The position numbers and the translations under genes are program-made. The notes under the pieces were generated by a model. That model was not told the origin of the DNA. It did no database searches and saw nothing but the letters and a program-made list of their open reading frames with translations. Source: Adiantum capillus-veneris (taxonomy: Eukaryota > Streptophyta > Polypodiopsida > Polypodiales > Pteridaceae). From it: DNA of 64,000 bases. The stretch covers positions 11,064,809 to 11,128,808 of the forward strand of contig CM043959.1 of the NCBI GenBank assembly GCA_014529385.2. The letters are read 5' to 3'. Shown piece after piece: positions 44,761 to 55,154 of the stretch (the stretch's first letter is position 1; every line of letters starts with the position of its first letter).

Positions 44761-45987
44761 TGAGAGACATAATTGCAGCAGCAGAGCCCTATACAATCCC
44801 CAATGAGACACTAAAGCCAGTAAAGTCTTGGGTGGAGGAAGAAACTCTAGAAAACAAAGCACTGGTAGTTTACCAAGGCACATTCAGAGATCCACATGGA
44901 AACATCGAGGATATCCCCATGAATTCACGAGAAATCATGGACTATGAAAATAAGGAAGAGACCCTAAATCAGCTGGAGAGAGTTGTTTGCACAACTTCTT
45001 CACAGCACAACCAGCAAGAGTGGATACACAAAGAGTTTATGAGCTAGCCAGATCCATTCAAAAAGAGGTCAAAGTGGTGATTACTGCTTTAGGTGGTCAG
45101 AAGACAAAGGTGATAATCACCCATCAAATCATTGCAGATGCTTTGGGGACACACATTGCTAGTAGCTCAGTCAGAGAAAGAAGAGATGAAGTGAAGGTCT
45201 ATTCTGAGAAGAAAAACAACCCCACTTTCGAAGACCTAGAGGATCCAAGGGCAGCAAAGATCTACAAGTTATATAATCAACACTTTCATGTATGTAGCAA
45301 GCGGCCACAAAAGTATACAAAACCACCACATGTAGTAGCTACCACCATCACATGGGCATTGAGAAGCAACATGCCCAATGGAGTCAATTATGCCCAATAC
45401 CTGTATGAGCAAGTAATTAGGATGAGAATGGGCAAGCCAAAGTACATTAGAGGTGGAGAAGTCGAAAAAAAATTGCATACAAATCTATTGCAGCAAGAGG
45501 ATAGTGGCCAAACCCACCAACCCAAAATGACTGGTTTGAGACTTAAACAAGATACAGAAGATGAACCACCAGTGTCATCACATGCTGTAATATAGCCTAG
45601 GAAACTAGAGAAGGTACAGGAGGAGAAGTCTAAAGAGCCACCAGAGAGAAAAACAAAAACAAACATGACCAAAGATCAGAAACCAAAAGAAACCACCAGT
45701 CAAAAGGCGGCTCAAATCTAGAGACATATCGAGCAATTCAAGGTTGAACAAGCACTTAAGGGAGACTTTGAGGAGTATTGGGTTCCAAATCTAGCAAAGA
45801 CGAGGGGCAACTTCTCAAGGCCGGCAGAGGATGAGTTTGATCACTACATTTGAGATTATATAGAATCTGAAAGAGTGATCAAGCAATAGAATCTAGAGCC
45901 GTTCACCACTGAGGAAGTGCAAGATATAAAGAAGAAGTTGCAAGAGTAGTCAAAAGCCCAAGAAGAGAAAAAAGAAAGAGAAGACGT
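44761..45987 (+). pseudogene. ORF1-like protein of the host element, 5' part
   Basis: Frame 2 is coding-like from about 44987 to the insertion point at 45987, with an overlapping N-terminal piece at 44761-45047. It reads KVVITALGGQKTKVIITHQI, IADALGTHIA, DLEDPRAAKIYKLYNQHFHV and GVNYAQYLYEQVIRMRMGKP, then a Lys/Glu-rich tail. Five stops are mostly TAG at Gln-like positions. The frame continues exactly at 55157 after the gypsy insertion. The layout recalls extra ORF1 proteins of large plant retroelements, but the family is not certain. Confidence 0.5.
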
Positions 45988-46289
45988 TGTCGTGCCGTGA
46001 CACGTACATAGTGGAAACGCATGCTACAAGATCTATCTTGTAATTTTTTAGATACATAATTATATTTCCTATACTGTACATATGCATATTTAAGTATAAT
46101 AATAAGCCTTCTATCTCATCCTATTATTTTTCTCAAGGGTAACCTATTCTTACTTTACCATTAGAAAATACTATGGGAAAAGCGTCAATAGCTCCGCCTC
46201 TTTAACTTGGGGCAAAAAGCATTGATTCTTTATTTCTACTATCTCATTATCATCTCACAGCCTAGCTAGATCCTATATCTAGTATAAAC

Positions 46290-46293
<4 letters not shown>

Positions 46294-46339
<46 letters not shown>
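46294..46339. repeat. (AT)n in the 5' LTR
   Basis: 46 bases of AT repeat; the same repeat occurs at 53486-53532 in the other LTR. Confidence 0.97.
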
Positions 46340-46341
<2 letters not shown>

Positions 46342-46837
46342 TATGTATTTTTCTTATATTTCTTTTTAAATAGCTACTAGGAGAGAATCAAATCCTAGTG
46401 GGACACTAGGTGGCATGATTTCAAACATACACTTATTTTAATGCATTATTGCAAGCATGATTACAAAACTTTGTCAAGGAGCAATGTCATGCTTTCATAT
46501 GGCATGAGGTGTCCTTTGGAATCAAATGAAAGTTTAGGCTAAGGGGACCAGAGGAAGACTTTTGCTGCCAGAAATGGACCCTATTTTCATGATTTTTTTA
46601 CACAAGGTTCCAATTCAAATTGGAAAATGCATATAAAAAGCAAATCGTAGGCAATGAGCTGAAGTTTTTGCCCATATTCTTACTTTTTTATTTGAAGCCA
46701 CGATTGAGGAGATATGATCAAAATACTGGACCCCAGTTTTTCCACATCATGCAGGGACAGCTCATTTCCAACTTTTCCAGTTTTTGTTCACACTGGCTCT
46801 TCTCTTCTTGTGTAAAACCTTGGGGGTTCCCTTAACC

Positions 46838-46845
46838 TATAAAAG
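46838..46845 (+). promoter_or_regulatory. TATA box of the 5' LTR
   Basis: TATAAAAG in CCTATAAAAGGGAACC. The corresponding stretch is deleted from the 3' LTR (junction near 54040). Confidence 0.75.
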
Positions 46846-47304
46846 GGAACCTCTTCTTTCTTGAAAAGGACTCAAGCATTCAAGCCATTGATGAGAGGAA
46901 TTCATGAGGGAGTGAGTAGTAATGCCAAATTGTACTTAGCCATTAACATAAGCTTAAGCCTACACTTTCTCCTAGAGGAAGACTAGCCATTCTTGCATGC
47001 TATCCTTGGTGCAAAAGGGTTTGTCAAGTAAGATGTGTTCTACATTGATGTTTTCTTGATTTCTTGTTGTTTTCTTTTTCATCTCTAATCCAGCATATAT
47101 ATATATCTAATCTCATCTCCTTAACCAAACATATATCTCTCATTCTTAGTAATTCATCCTCTCTATAAATTCTAGGTTCTCCTTGCTACAGGTACATCTC
47201 TCCCCGCAGTATCCTTATTGCCTACAGGCAAGAGTAGGGCTTGGGAGGGAAACTTCTCATCTCTTCACTTCTCTCATATCTACATTTCTCACATACTATC
47301 CTAG

Positions 47305-47523
47305 ATGAATAACCCACATGATGATAATTTCTATCGCTTTCACTCTGTACGATCTATTAGAATTAACGTATGAATTAGCCGTAAAATACACTTTCAACAA
47401 CGTATAGTGTTTCTCTTTGGTCCAGAAAGGCTCAATGAAATACCTCTATCACCAGATCCCATCATACTACCTCTCATAGACTATAACTTTTCTTTTGACG
47501 TAAGCGTAGTTATTTTGCTATGA
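47305..47523 (+). pseudogene. LTR small ORF a (5' copy, one nonsense codon)
   Basis: 72 codons from ATG 47305, matching 54525-54743 almost throughout. Codon 23 is TGA here (47371-47373) where the 3' copy has TGG. It ends ATGA, overlapping the start of ORF b. Unknown product. Confidence 0.55.
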
Positions 47524-47732
47524 ACCAAGAGGATTTGTACACACAATTAATCCCAATCACTAGACAAAATATATATATTATGGTAAGCACAAAACTACAA
47601 TTCCAAAGAACAATCCGCAGCCTATTTGGTCAGCCAAGATTGAATGCTATTAACTCATCTATTAACCCTTTCATATTACCCATGATACGATATGACCATA
47701 GCCTTGATGTTTTCATATTTGTGTTGTTTTGA
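47520..47732 (+). CDS. LTR small ORF b (5' copy)
   Basis: 70 codons, open in both LTRs. Its sequence is similar to ORF a: KLQFQRTIRSLFGQPRLN against KIHFQQRIVFLFGPERLN, and both end in a hydrophobic stretch after a ...LDV/FDV block. This implies an old tandem duplication kept at protein level. No known motif. Confidence 0.5.
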   Translation: MNQEDLYTQLIPITRQNIYIMVSTKLQFQRTIRSLFGQPRLNAINSSINPFILPMIRYDHSLDVFIFVLF

Positions 47733-47939
47733 CACTCTCTTTTGTGTTCTTTCTTTGTGTGTGTGAGTGCAAGAGAGAAAGAGTGGGGCTCCTTTGATTG
47801 CACTTCCTTCCAAACCCTAGTCTTCATGGCATCTATGGTTTAACTCCTTCATATATTTTTTTTTTAGTTCTCTCACAAACTCTCACAGCCATAAGCCCGG
47901 TGCTTTCTTGGCAACACCGCAAATTTCTCGACATATTTT

Positions 47940-47957
47940 TGGTGAACCCGACGCGAA
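47940..47957 (+). other. putative primer-binding site
   Basis: TGGTGAACCCGACGCGAA, six bases after the LTR end. I cannot match it confidently to a specific tRNA. Confidence 0.55.
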
Positions 47958-47986
47958 ACTGCCAGGGTGAGAGTGTGTGGATAACC

Positions 47987-49720
47987 ATGGGTGATCATGT
48001 TGAGCAACAGGGTATGCATTTTGACCCAACAACAATGCAAATGTTTCAAGCATTTGCAATGTTCATGCAACAACAACATGCCACTGAAAGAAGGGAGATT
48101 TCTGCAACGAAGGCCATACAAGCGGTCGTCAACAGAATGGATCAATTCAATGGAAAAGATGTAACCAAGTACTTACGCGAGTATGTGAAGGAGATGGAGC
48201 TGCATCGCGTGCCAGAAGGTGAGATGATTCAAAGCTTTGAGCTAGTTGTTGCTCCAGAAATTAGGGAGCATGTTAGGGAAATTAAAGATGAACATGGGAG
48301 AAATTGGGAAGAACTCAAAGTAGCTTTAAAGGAGGAATATTTCATGGAGGACTCTGAGAGAGTGACCAAAAGGACGTTCTTAGAATGGGTAGTCAAGCCA
48401 AAGCAAGGACTATCAATAACAGAGCTACTTAGGGAATTTGAGCGGCGCTATGCACAACTCACCAGGACAGAAAGGGCCACACTAGATGCAGAGAAGACAG
48501 ATCTTTTCTTACAAGCTGCAAGTAAAGAGTTTCAAGAAAATTTGGAGCTTCTTCTTGAAGATAAAGATGCTGAGCAAGGACTAAAGACCGACTGGAATGA
48601 GGTTGAAGGTGTTGTCTCACTACTTGCCAAACGACAAAGAAGAAGGGACAAGATGGTAGTAAACACTACAAGTCCTTCCACCTCAACTCCTGACAAAATG
48701 GTAAAACCTACTTTTATCGCTCCGAAGTTTGATGAGTCCATGCTAGATGAGCTTGTGAAGGGAATGCGTGACTTGAATGTGAAGCTTGCAAAGCTTGAAG
48801 AAAAAGGCCAACCGTCACGGCCACTTTCTAGGCAAAGACAACAGCCCAAAGAAGGGTTTGTTAATAGATGTATTTGGTGTGATAGTACAGACCATGTAAG
48901 AAGGGATTGTGATGATTTTAGTGATGCTTTGTCAAAAGATGTTGTCTTTTTTAAGGATGGTAAAATCCACTTAAGAGAGACAGGTTTACCCTTGAGAACT
49001 AACTTTGGGAAGGGGGGAATGCAAACCTTAGTTGAAGATATGGCAACTAAGCATGCCACCTCTTCAGTTGAGGCAGCTACTTATGGAGTAAAAATTGATC
49101 ATTTTTGTGATGAAGAGGTGAGTGACCATCATGGTCAAATTTGGCCAAATGTCATGCAATTAGCTAAAAAGGGAAAGCTTACAAAAGAGATTCTACATGA
49201 AGCAAGTGATTGCATACGTCTAGAAACAGGATGGAATGATCCAGTGGACTCATTGTCAGTGCATGCCTACATTACAAAATGCCAACAAAATGAGGCAATT
49301 GTAGAAGAGAAGCGCAGACGTGAGAATGCTGATGAAGGACCATCAAAAAGAGCTTCTAGAAGTGGGGGAAGAAGCAACTCAATGCCTTCTCAAACACCCT
49401 CAACACAAGGAGCATCTCCACCTAAAGTACTCATGGAGGAGTCTACAACAGGAAAGAATAAAGAGCCAACAAAAGGTAAGACAAAAGGCCCAACTTATAA
49501 ACTACAATCTGATATTGAGGTTGCTACAGATTTAAAGAAAGTCTTGGAGGAAAGGATCTTGAATAGCAAGATTGAGTTTACTTTGGGAGAAGTTCTTGGC
49601 ATTGCAAAGCGTGAATTCCATGAGGAGATCATTGACATCATCAAGAGGAAGAGGCAAACCCTTGCTGAAGTTTCTCATCCACAGGTTGAAGGGAAAACCT
49701 CGAAGACACAAGGGATGTAG
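47987..49720 (+). CDS. gag: gag of the unusual gypsy element
   Basis: 577 codons fully open from ATG 47987, chosen because it is the first ATG after the primer site, in the strong context AACCATGG. The order is a Gln/Met-rich N-terminus, MDQFNGKDVTKYLREYVKEM (gag domain), KRTFLEWVVKPKQGLSITEL, a helical region to residue ~270, then a knuckle CIWCDSTDHVRRDC near residue 300, and a basic, Ser/Thr-rich C-terminus. It is the most intact gag in the window. Confidence 0.88.
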   Translation: MGDHVEQQGMHFDPTTMQMFQAFAMFMQQQHATERREISATKAIQAVVNRMDQFNGKDVTKYLREYVKEMELHRVPEGEMIQSFELVVAPEIREHVREIKDEHGRNWEELKVALKEEYFMEDSERVTKRTFLEWVVKPKQGLSITELLREFERRYAQLTRTERATLDAEKTDLFLQAASKEFQENLELLLEDKDAEQGLKTDWNEVEGVVSLLAKRQRRRDKMVVNTTSPSTSTPDKMVKPTFIAPKFDESMLDELVKGMRDLNVKLAKLEEKGQPSRPLSRQRQQPKEGFVNRCIWCDSTDHVRRDCDDFSDALSKDVVFFKDGKIHLRETGLPLRTNFGKGGMQTLVEDMATKHATSSVEAATYGVKIDHFCDEEVSDHHGQIWPNVMQLAKKGKLTKEILHEASDCIRLETGWNDPVDSLSVHAYITKCQQNEAIVEEKRRRENADEGPSKRASRSGGRSNSMPSQTPSTQGASPPKVLMEESTTGKNKEPTKGKTKGPTYKLQSDIEVATDLKKVLEERILNSKIEFTLGEVLGIAKREFHEEIIDIIKRKRQTLAEVSHPQVEGKTSKTQGM

Positions 49721-49747
49721 CTGCAAAATAAGGAGGATGATGGAGTT

Positions 49748-50254
49748 GTGGTACGATGCTACCAATCTAGTGGGAGAGTGAAGCAAGTGCATTTCTCAAA
49801 TGATGATGAAGAAGTTGAAGATATTCCTAGGAGCTACTATTCACGAAGTCACTGGGCAAGGGCTACTACAGAAAATTTGGTCAAGGTAGGTGACCTTGAA
49901 GAGCCATTCTTTGCCTTGATTGACCATGGTTCAGAAATAAACATAATGTCAAAGAGTCTCTACAACAAGTGCAAATGGCCGATGGACACAGATCATGGCT
50001 GGATGGTAAAAGTGGCGAACAATTCATCCGGTGAATTGTATGCAACATGTCCAAGTGTGAAGGTGACAATAAGTGATGTAAAGATTGACCAAAACTTCTT
50101 TGTACATGATACATCTTCATATCATCTCATCCTTGGACAGCCCTACATTGTGGGAGTTCGAATGGAAACAAAGGTAATGGATGATGGTTCAGTATATGCT
50201 AGGATACGTAGCAAAGATGGTAAACAAGCGGTCCAATTTCTCACATTTGTGTAA
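49748..50254 (+). CDS. pol: aspartic protease, DHGS type
   Basis: 168 open codons in a different frame from gag. FFALIDHGSEINIMSKSLYN is the active-site block with D-H-G-S in place of the common D-S/T-G-A/S. SYHLILGQPYIVGV is the second block. The D-H-G-S-E-I-N-x-M-S form is one I associate with gypsy lineages best known from fungi, and not with the usual plant clades. Confidence 0.8.
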   Translation: MVRCYQSSGRVKQVHFSNDDEEVEDIPRSYYSRSHWARATTENLVKVGDLEEPFFALIDHGSEINIMSKSLYNKCKWPMDTDHGWMVKVANNSSGELYATCPSVKVTISDVKIDQNFFVHDTSSYHLILGQPYIVGVRMETKVMDDGSVYARIRSKDGKQAVQFLTFV

Positions 50255-50483
50255 ACCATGAAAGAAATCATGACCACCTCAGAGAACATCCTCTACCAAA
50301 GGTGAGCAAAGAGTTTCATGATCATAGAGAAATGATGGGTTTTGACCAAGTACCATTGTTAAGCGGGATTGCAGTGGTACAGAAAGAAAAAGGGTCTCGC
50401 CTGATCCAAAAATAGGTGAAACTTTCTCAACGAGCTCCTTGGTAACAAGGAATGGATCAGTATGATTTACAAAACTTGAAGAT

Positions 50484-51893
50484 TTGAAGAGATGTGAGAG
50501 GCAATATGTGCATAATGTACAAATAGGCATGAAAAAGAGTGGGTTGCTAGAGCCTACTAAAAATGTTTTGGGTTTGTGTGAACAAGTTTCTTTTGTAGAT
50601 ACTATGGGTGAGCTTGATGCTATAATGAGGTCTAGTTTGCATCTTGAAAATGAAGTTGTGGAAGTTTGCTCTATGGAAATGTTCAAGTAATAGAAGCCTT
50701 TAAAGAAAGCCAAACAGTTGGCCCAGAAGTCCATGTTGAAACTAAATACAAGAGTGTAGCAAAGAAGGTGAAACCAGTAGCTTCACCCTTACCACCCAAC
50801 AACAGGGAAAAGATTGAGCAGGCTTCTTTACAACCAAGTTTGAGGAATCCTAAAAATATTGGGCATACCTTCACAAAAGAGTCTTTTCAAGAGTTGCAAA
50901 TTGGTTGCGAGGAGTTTCTAACACAGGAGGAGACAAAGTGCTTCAAAGAAATGCTTTCAAAGCATGGTAAGGCTTTTTCATTTGAGCCACATGAGATAGG
51001 ATGTGTTGATTCTTCTATTGTAGCTCCTATGGTAATTTTCACAATACCTCATGTGCCTTGGAATATGCGGCCTATTCCGGTTCCAAAGGCTCATTTGCCA
51101 AAGTTAGTAGAGCTATTGAATGACAAAATCAAAATGGGAATCTTGGAGCCTTCTTGTGCTCCATACTCAAACAGGTGGTTCACAGTTCCAAAGAAGAATG
51201 GTTCTCTACGCTTCATCCAAGATATGCAACCGATAAACAAGGTGACAATTAGAAATGTAGGTACAGGTCCAATTGTGGATGAGTTTGCAGAGGCATTTGG
51301 AGGGAGGGCAATCTACTCAATGGGGGATCTCTACTCAGGGTATGATCAATTTCAGCTTGCAATCGAAAGGAGAGACTTGACAACCATGAGGACACCTTTG
51401 GGTTTGGTAAGGATGTGTACCTTGCCACAGGGAGCAACCAACTCGGTTGCACATATGATGAATGGGATGAATAAGGTCTTACGTGACTTTATTCCTCAAA
51501 TCACAATGCCTTTCATTGATGATTTGCCTATCAAAGGATGTGAAGAAAGTGACAAAGATGAAGCTTTGGATCTCAAGGGATGTCGCAGGTTTGTGGTAAA
51601 TCACATAAATGATTGTGATAAAATTGTCTAGGTTGGAAGAAGTGAATCTTACATTGTCAGAGAAAAAGTCTATGTTTGGTGTCAATGAAGTGCTCATTGT
51701 GGGGCACATGTGCGGGCCATATGGTAGGAAACCTTGTCCAACAAAGGTAGATGCCATCCAAAGAATGAAAGAAACATGCACTAGCATCACTGAGGTTAGA
51801 AGGTTTCTGGGAGCATGTGTCTTCTATGTTATTTGGATTCCACATTATGCACATGTAGCTGACCCTCTTTATCAGCTGCTTAGAAAGAATTAA
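50484..51893 (+). pseudogene. pol: reverse transcriptase of the unusual gypsy element
   Basis: Three open pieces in changing frames: 50484-50690, 50666-51631 and 51609-51893. Motifs are RPIPVPKAHLPKLVELLNDK, RFIQDMQPINKVTIRN, YSMGDLYSGYDQFQLAIERR, MCTLPQGATNSVAHMMN and the catalytic block MPFIDDLPIKG (FIDD). After 51609, EEVNLTLSEKKSMFGVNEVL and EVRRFLGACVFYVIWIPHYA complete the connection. A stop ends the third piece at 51891-51893. TLPQGATNS replaces the PFGLTNAP of ordinary plant gypsy RTs. Confidence 0.88.
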
Positions 51894-51963
51894 AAGTTTA
51901 AATGGACAGAAGCACATGTAAAATCCATGAAAAATCTAAAGGAGTTGCTCCAGTCAAACGACT

Positions 51964-52809
51964 TTGAGAAAGGTAGACTATGAGTGTCAAAGGCCAGTAA
52001 TTGTGACAGTAGACACCAGTCCTATAGGGATTGGATGGGCAATAGGGCAAGATGACAAAGAAGGACACAGGTATGTGGTAAGATTTGGAGCAAAGGTACT
52101 AAGTGCTCGCCAAAGAAACTATCCACAGATAAAGAGAGAGTTATGGGGTATGGTTACATCCTTGAAAAGTGGGAAAGAGTACCTAATTGGTGCATGTGTG
52201 GTTGTAGAAACATATTTTCTACCACTTCTTGGGATGATTACAAGATGCTCAACACCAGACATTGCTATGTTGCGGTGGATTGCCTACATTAAGTCCTTAA
52301 ATCCCGAGTTTAAGCACATTGTAGGTAAACACAATACAGTGGTGGCAGATATGCTATCAAGGGCAAGGTATGAAGATGAGTCACAAATGATTGATGAGGG
52401 AGATGATGTAGGCACAAAGTTCTATTCTATCTCTCATGTCAAAGGTAACAATGTCTGGTTGACTAATTCACTTGAATTGTTCTTGAAATATCTTTATGAA
52501 GGTGATTGGCTTTCTATTGGAAGCTACTTGAGTACTCTAACAAAACAGGATGTTTGGTCTGGACATGAATTCAAGAGGATACGCAGGAAAGAATATGGGT
52601 ACTTTTTGAGGGATGGTTACTTGTGGAAGCATCCTAAACAAAAGGGTGCTACACCACAACGGGTTATATGTAAAAAAGAGACTCAAGTAAAGCTCATGCA
52701 AGAGTTTCATGAGAGTCTATGGGCTGGACACAGGGGTGTGTGGGCAACCTTCTCCAAGTTGAAAGAAAAATACTGGTGGAAGGGTATGTATAAAGATGTA
52801 TCTCAATAA
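51964..52809 (+). CDS. pol: RNase H and integrase zinc finger
   Basis: 281 open codons. VTVDTSPIGIGWAIGQDD and SARQRNYPQIKRELWGMVTS are RNase H, with the later catalytic Asp changed (VVETYFLPLLGM, where D is expected). HNTVVADMLSRARYEDE ends the domain. The integrase finger begins with LMQEFHESLWAGHRGVWATF and KYWWKGMYKDV before a stop at 52807-52809. Confidence 0.85.
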   Translation: MRKVDYECQRPVIVTVDTSPIGIGWAIGQDDKEGHRYVVRFGAKVLSARQRNYPQIKRELWGMVTSLKSGKEYLIGACVVVETYFLPLLGMITRCSTPDIAMLRWIAYIKSLNPEFKHIVGKHNTVVADMLSRARYEDESQMIDEGDDVGTKFYSISHVKGNNVWLTNSLELFLKYLYEGDWLSIGSYLSTLTKQDVWSGHEFKRIRRKEYGYFLRDGYLWKHPKQKGATPQRVICKKETQVKLMQEFHESLWAGHRGVWATFSKLKEKYWWKGMYKDVSQ

Positions 52810-53179
52810 GTGGAGTCATGTGTAACTTGTCAAATGTATTCAAATGTGCGACATCGTGATGGATTGCAACCTACGTATCCACTAGCCATGCACTATAAAT
52901 GGGTTGTGGATCTAGTCACAATGTCTCTAGGACTCTGGCAGATGAGATACTTGGTTCTTGCACGAGAGGACGTAACTAACCAGGTTGAAGGAAGAGCATT
53001 AAGAGCTAAAACTACAGAAGCTGTGTGCAAATTCCTTCTTAATGAGGTGATTTGCCGTTATGGTTGTGTGGGAAAAATCACTGCAGATAGAGGTGAGCTG
53101 GATGTTGAGGAAGCAAGGGAGTTCTTTACCAGATTAGGAATCAAGCTTTCTCTTACCACAGCTTACAACCCTGAAGGGA
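52810..53179 (+). pseudogene. pol: integrase core, truncated by the 3' LTR
   Basis: CVTCQMYSNVRHRDG continues the finger (C-x2-C), YKWVVDLVTMSLG carries the first catalytic Asp and CVGKITADRGELDVEEAREF the second. TTAYNPEG at 53160-53179 is immediately followed by the LTR, so the catalytic Glu block, the C-terminal domain and the PPT are absent. Confidence 0.88.
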
Positions 53180-53481
53180 TGTCGTGCTGTGACACGTACA
53201 TAGTGGGAACACATGCTACAAGATCTATCTTGTAATTTTTTAGATACATAATTATATTTCCTATAATGTACATATGCATATTTAAGTATAATAATAAGCC
53301 TTCTATCTCATCCTATTATTTTTCTCAAGGGTAACCTATTCTTACTTTACCATCAGAAAATACTATGGGAAAAGCGTCAATAGCTCCGCCTCTTTAACTT
53401 GGGGAAAAAAGCATTGATTCTTTATTTCTACTATCTCATTATCATCTCACACCCTAGCTAGATCCTATATCTAGGGTAAAC

Positions 53482-53485
<4 letters not shown>

Positions 53486-53532
<47 letters not shown>
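53486..53532. repeat. (AT)n in the 3' LTR
   Basis: 47 bases of AT repeat, the counterpart of 46294-46339. Confidence 0.97.
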
Positions 53533-53535
<3 letters not shown>

Positions 53536-54524
53536 TATGTATTTTTCATATTTATTTTATATTTATTTTTAGATAGCTACTAGAAGGGAATCAAATCCTA
53601 GTGGGACACTAGGTGGCATGATTTCAAAGATACACTTATTTTAATGCATTATTGCAAGCATGATTACAAAACTTTGTCAAGGAGCAATGTCATGCTTTCA
53701 TATGGCATGAGGTGTCCTTTGGAATCAAATGAAAGTCTACGCTAAGGGGACCACAGGAAGACTTTTGCTGCCAAAAATAGACCCTATATTGATTATTTTT
53801 TTACACAAGGTTCCAATCTGAATTGGAAAATTCATATAAGAAGGAAGTTGTAGGCAATGAGCTGAAGTTTCTGCCCATATTTTTGCTTTTTTATTTGGAG
53901 CCACGGTTGAGGAGATATAATTAAAATACTGGACCCCAGTCTGCCCACATCATGCATAGACAGCTCATTTTCAACTTTTCCAGTTTTTGTTCACACTGGC
54001 TCTTCTCTTCTTGTGTAAACCCTTGGGGGTTCTCTTCACCTTGAGTAGTAATGCCAAATTGTACTTAGCCATTAACATACGCCTAAGCCTACACTTTCTC
54101 CTAGAGGAAGACTAGCCATTCTTGCATGCTATCCTTGGAAGATCAACTCTAATCAAAGAAGCTCGTGGACTTGCCGTATCAATCAAAGTTGAATTGTCCC
54201 CTCTTCTTCTCTCTCCATCAATAATGGTGCAGAAGGGTTTGTCAAGTAAGATGTGTTCTACATTGATGTTTTCTTGATTTATTGTTGTTTTCTTTTTCAT
54301 CTCTAATTCAGCATATATATATATATCTAATCTCATCTCCTTAACCAAACCTATCTCTCTCATTCTTAGTAATTCATCCTCTCTACAAATTCTAGGTTCT
54401 CCTTGCTACAGGTACATCTCTCCCCGCAGTATCCTTATTGCCTACAGGCAAGAATAGGGCTTGGGAGGGAAACTTCTCATCTCTTCACTTCTCTCATATC
54501 TACATTTCTCACATACTATCCTAG

Positions 54525-54743
54525 ATGAATAACCCACATGATGATAATTTCTATCGCTTTCACTCTATACGCTCTATTAGAATTAATGTATGGATTAGCC
54601 GTAAAATACACTTTCAACAACGTATAGTGTTTCTCTTTGGTCCTGAAAGGCTCAATGAAATACGTCTATCACCAGATCCCATCATACTACCTCTCATAGA
54701 CTATAACTTTTCTTTTGACGTAAGCGTAGTTATTTTGTTATGA
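54525..54743 (+). CDS. LTR small ORF a (3' copy, intact)
   Basis: 72 codons, ATG to TGA, fully open. Contains NVWISRKIHFQQRIVFLFG and ends ...VSVVILL. The stop overlaps the next start as ATGA. Similar to ORF b downstream. Unknown product; small and basic, with a hydrophobic end. Confidence 0.5.
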   Translation: MNNPHDDNFYRFHSIRSIRINVWISRKIHFQQRIVFLFGPERLNEIRLSPDPIILPLIDYNFSFDVSVVILL

Positions 54744-54952
54744 ACCAAGAGGATTTGTACACACAATTAATCCCAATCACTAGACAAAATATATATATTA
54801 TAGTAAGCACAAAACTACAATTCCAAAGAACAATTCGTAGCCTATTTGGTCAGCCAAGATTGAATGCTATTAACTCATCTATTAACCCTTTCATTTTACC
54901 CATGATACGATATGACCATAGCCTTGATGTTTTCATATTTGTGTTGTTTTGA
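54740..54952 (+). CDS. LTR small ORF b (3' copy, intact)
   Basis: 70 codons, differing from the 5' copy by one residue near position 21 (I for M in NIYIIVS). It contains KLQFQRTIRSLFGQPRLN and ends FIFVLF. It overlaps ORF a by ATGA, which would allow stop-restart translation. No known family. Confidence 0.5.
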   Translation: MNQEDLYTQLIPITRQNIYIIVSTKLQFQRTIRSLFGQPRLNAINSSINPFILPMIRYDHSLDVFIFVLF

Positions 54953-55154
54953 CACTCTCTTTTGTGTTCTTTCTTTGTGTGTGTGAGTGCAAGAGAGAAA
55001 GAGCGCGGCTCTTTTGATTGAACTTCCTTCCAAACCCTTGTCTTCATGGCATCTATGGTTTAACTCCTTCATATCGTTTTTTTTTTAGTTCTCTCACAAA
55101 CTCTCACAGCCATAAGCCCGGTGCTTTCTTGGCAACACCACAAATTTCTCGACA

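Larger units (their letters stand above)
45988..47933 (+). repeat. 5' LTR of the unusual gypsy element
   Basis: 1946 bp. It contains (AT)n at 46294-46339, a TATA box at 46838-46845, and two overlapping small ORFs at 47305-47732. The long transcribed part after the TATA box would place those ORFs in the RNA leader. Confidence 0.95.
45988..55154 (+). mobile_element. Ty3/gypsy element of unusual lineage, 3'-deleted interior
   Basis: LTRs of 1946 bp (45988-47933) and 1975 bp (53180-55154) start TGTCGTGC and end TCGACA. ACGT flanks both sides (45984-45987 and 55155-55158). Inside are gag, PR, RT, RNH and INT. The interior stops in the integrase core, directly at the 3' LTR. Removing the element restores the host frame across the junction. 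Protease and RT motifs differ from the common plant clades. Confidence 0.9.
53180..55154 (+). repeat. 3' LTR of the unusual gypsy element
   Basis: 1975 bp, paired with 45988-47933. Relative to that LTR it lacks a stretch of several tens of bases including the TATA box (near 54040) and carries about 93 extra bases at about 54138-54230. It has (AT)n at 53486-53532. Confidence 0.95.

Noticed and set aside
47798-47986. Extension of gag upstream of 47987
   Set aside because: The extended frame lies in the LTR and over the primer site and lacks an ATG; the first good ATG after the primer site is 47987.
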